Of a stretch of 64,000 nucleotides of DNA, positions 62,258 to 64,000 are shown piece by piece (the first letter of the stretch is position 1; each line of letters opens with the position of its first letter). Made by a program: the position numbers and the translations under genes. Source of the DNA: an uncultured Muribaculaceae bacterium. Lineage in GTDB: Bacteria; Bacteroidota; Bacteroidia; Bacteroidales; Muribaculaceae. The notes under the pieces were generated by a model. It was not told where the DNA came from, searched no databases, and saw nothing but the letters and a program-made list of their open reading frames with translations. The DNA lies in the NCBI GenBank assembly GCA_947625935.1, contig CANQQE010000005.1:1-64000 (forward strand). Direction: 5' to 3'.

Positions 62258-64000
62258 TTAGTCAAACACATCAAAGAAGGTGAACTCGGTCGATATGCGG
62301 CGGTACTGGCTGCCTTTGTCTTCCGACACGCTGATGTAGTAGCGGTAGTCGGTGTTCATCTCTTTGAGTTTTTCAACGTTTTTGTCGAGGAAGTCTTTCA
62401 CTCCGTAGGCGCGGAGGAATGCGAGTTGCTCGTTCTCCTTGATGCCTGTCTTCGGGTTGATGGTGATGGCGGTCAGTTGGTCATTCTGATAGACAGGTTC
62501 GTCGTCGAAGTCGCCGTATGAGCCGTCATAGGCTATACCGTAGAGAATCGGGGTGGCGTCGGCTGAGCCTGTGATTTTAATGGCTGATTTTTTGCCGGCG
62601 GTGAGGTATTGCCCCAGTTCGCTGTCAAACGCTTTCTTGATTATGTCGAGCATCGCTGTCGCGGCATGTGAGTCCTCCGCCTTGTATTTGCCCGGGCCGA
62701 AATCTTCTTCGGCGGTAAATTCAGGCTCAACCTCATAGACGAAACGGACTTTGTAGTTGAGTATGCGGTTGCCGTTGGCGTCTATGTCGGGTTCAACGCT
62801 TGAGCTGACAGTGATTTGCGTGTGATCCGAGATGACGTTGCGCGATTTGGCCTCCTCGACAACTTTGCGTCTGATTTCTTCAAGACGCATCTCCTCGAGC
62901 CTTTGCTGTTGAAGCACCTCGAGCGAGATGACGTTGTCGTCACCTTCAAGGAAGCTCAGGGGTGTGCGGTCGAGGTTGTTGTAGATGTAGGTCTTTCCGT
63001 CTGCGGGATTGTAGATCTCGGCATAGATAATCTCGAATTTATCGTTGGCGGTCACACCGTATTTCACGTTGCGGAACTCGAGGTCTTTACCGCTCTTGAA
63101 GGCCACGACATCATCCTCCGACACGGGGAGATAGATGGCGGGCATATTCCCGAGGTTGATACCGAGCAAGCCTTGACCGCGGTCATATTTACCGAGCGAC
63201 ACCTCCGACATGGCGAGCTGGTCGCCGGCAAGGCGGGTGGCTATCTCATCCTCAAATTCCCGCAGCTTGTTTTTGCGGTTCTCGTCTGAGACGCGTTTGG
63301 CATAATCGTCCATCGACTCACCTGGTATCATCTTCAACCACTCGTCCATCATCTCTTTAGCACCGTCGGCCACGAGTTTACCGTAGTAGGGGGAGAGCTT
63401 CAGCATTCGGCGCACGTCGATTCCTCCGTCGACGGTGTAGGCCATAAGTGTGCGGCGGTATGAGTCGGGAATGAATTTCATATCTGTGATGCCACCTTTT
63501 TCGATGTCTATCACGTCACGGTCTTCGGGGTCGATGAGGTTTACGATTTCAATGGTGCGCGGTGAAGTGACTATGGCAACATATTTTCCGTCGAAGTTGT
63601 AATCAAACGCACGGCTGTTTCCAAGATTGTCAAGTTCTTTCTTTATCAGGAAGTTACGGGTGTCGTAGATGGTTAGGGTTCCGTCGTTGGTGAGAATCGC
63701 GAACTCAGTGTTGTCGTCGTTGAACCCTATGTCGCATATGGCTCCACCGAAATCCCACGTCTGGCGCGGTTTCTTCTCCTCGAAGTTGTAGACGGCGACC
63801 TTGGCCCCGTTGGTCATGGCCAGATAGTAGCCGTTCTCGCTGATGGCCATGTTGGTGGGGATGAACTGTAGCGGCATGGTGTCGATAGGCTCGAACGTGC
63901 GGGCGTCGAGAATGTTAAGACGCTTGTCGGTGGCGAGCAGGAAACGGCGGGCATCTCGGGTGTAGATGCCCGCAATGGGATTTCCGAGTTTCTTGTTCTT
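62258..64000 (-). CDS. WD40 repeat protein with OmpA-like C-terminus, 5' end outside window
   Basis: Open to the right edge with no stop, so incomplete; 580 residues are visible. The first ~170 are WD40-like blades (YLAMTNGAKVAVYNFEEKKP, GFNDDNTEFAILTNDGTLTI). At ~215-340 comes the module shared with the caspase protein (DDYAKRVSDENRKN, then ADGKTYIYNN). A coiled coil follows (LEEMRLEEIRRKVVEEAK) and then an OmpA-like C-terminus: IKITGSADATPILYGIAYDG, then NEQLAFLRAYGVKDFL, which suggests peptidoglycan contact. Translation may also start inside the window at 63877, but the frame continues upstream in a WD40-like style. Confidence 0.82.
   Translation of the reverse strand, partial: KNKKLGNPIAGIYTRDARRFLLATDKRLNILDARTFEPIDTMPLQFIPTNMAISENGYYLAMTNGAKVAVYNFEEKKPRQTWDFGGAICDIGFNDDNTEFAILTNDGTLTIYDTRNFLIKKELDNLGNSRAFDYNFDGKYVAIVTSPRTIEIVNLIDPEDRDVIDIEKGGITDMKFIPDSYRRTLMAYTVDGGIDVRRMLKLSPYYGKLVADGAKEMMDEWLKMIPGESMDDYAKRVSDENRKNKLREFEDEIATRLAGDQLAMSEVSLGKYDRGQGLLGINLGNMPAIYLPVSEDDVVAFKSGKDLEFRNVKYGVTANDKFEIIYAEIYNPADGKTYIYNNLDRTPLSFLEGDDNVISLEVLQQQRLEEMRLEEIRRKVVEEAKSRNVISDHTQITVSSSVEPDIDANGNRILNYKVRFVYEVEPEFTAEEDFGPGKYKAEDSHAATAMLDIIKKAFDSELGQYLTAGKKSAIKITGSADATPILYGIAYDGSYGDFDDEPVYQNDQLTAITINPKTGIKENEQLAFLRAYGVKDFLDKNVEKLKEMNTDYRYYISVSEDKGSQYRRISTEFTFFDVFD

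Noticed and set aside
1-64000. CRISPR array or prophage
   Set aside because: No regularly spaced direct repeats, integrase, capsid or terminase-like genes were seen.

Overview
The window reads as a Bacteroidales chromosome, most likely Muribaculaceae-like (family level is inference). The evidence is repeated use of the Bacteroidota promoter form (TTTG, 19-21 nt, TAnnTTTG), absence of Shine-Dalgarno sequences, several secreted proteins ending in short sorting-like domains (YNLxGIRV...IYIV type), an ArgF'-type carbamoyltransferase, a lipoprotein Omp85 (TamL type), and Bacteroidota-typical families (DUF3943, DUF3256, DUF349, SusE/F-like modules). Most of the DNA is GC-rich and densely coding. 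The MntA-HepT locus and an IS remnant are visibly more AT-rich.

Layout. 0.4-6.1 kb: zinc metallopeptidase, XRE-cupin regulator with an acyl-CoA ligase, proB-proA. 6.2-13.3 kb: a coupled TPR protein/beta-barrel pair, a secreted protein with a sorting-like tail, and a DUF3943 protein. 13.4-17.8 kb: asnA, then on the minus strand a queuosine-precursor transporter preceded by a preQ1-I-like riboswitch, HU, a 29-residue ribosomal-type protein and RNase G. 17.9-28.3 kb: cyclophilin lipoprotein, M16 peptidase, DUF349 protein, polyprenyl-phosphate sugar transferase, DEAD-box helicase, DUF3256 protein and xseAB. 28.4-39.9 kb (mainly minus): a secreted GH13 amylase with starch-binding modules, a RecB/AddA-type helicase-nuclease, a SUI1 protein, small lipoproteins, a MntA-HepT toxin-antitoxin locus whose toxin is frameshifted and which sits between two ~100-bp near-identical repeats, and a SusE/F-like secreted protein. 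40.0-45.3 kb: tRNA-Pro(CGG), N-succinylornithine carbamoyltransferase, a 524-bp IS remnant, a FecBCD/BtuFCD-type importer, and an apparent non-coding transcription unit. 45.3-53 kb: a large GHL10 protein, a tandem GT2 glycosyltransferase, a lipid kinase, a lipoprotein and a HAD phosphatase. 53-56.3 kb: TamL-like Omp85, a small-ORF transcription unit and folB.

56.4-64.0 kb is the most interesting region: five co-directional minus-strand genes, four with clear export signals and the fifth truncated by the window edge. They encode WD40 plus OmpA-like C-terminus (5' end outside the window), TPR plus caspase (His in YAGHG, Cys in DACFSG), DUF4384, an LPP20-like protein, and a proline-rich transglutaminase-like protein with a C-H-D triad. 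The WD40 and caspase proteins share a module in their middle parts. I read this as a candidate envelope protease/signalling operon.

Small palindromic REP-like elements (core GGCCAGnCCnTGGnCTGGCC) recur at about 0.1, 36.2, 37.2 and 40.2 kb. Many transcription units end in strong hairpins.
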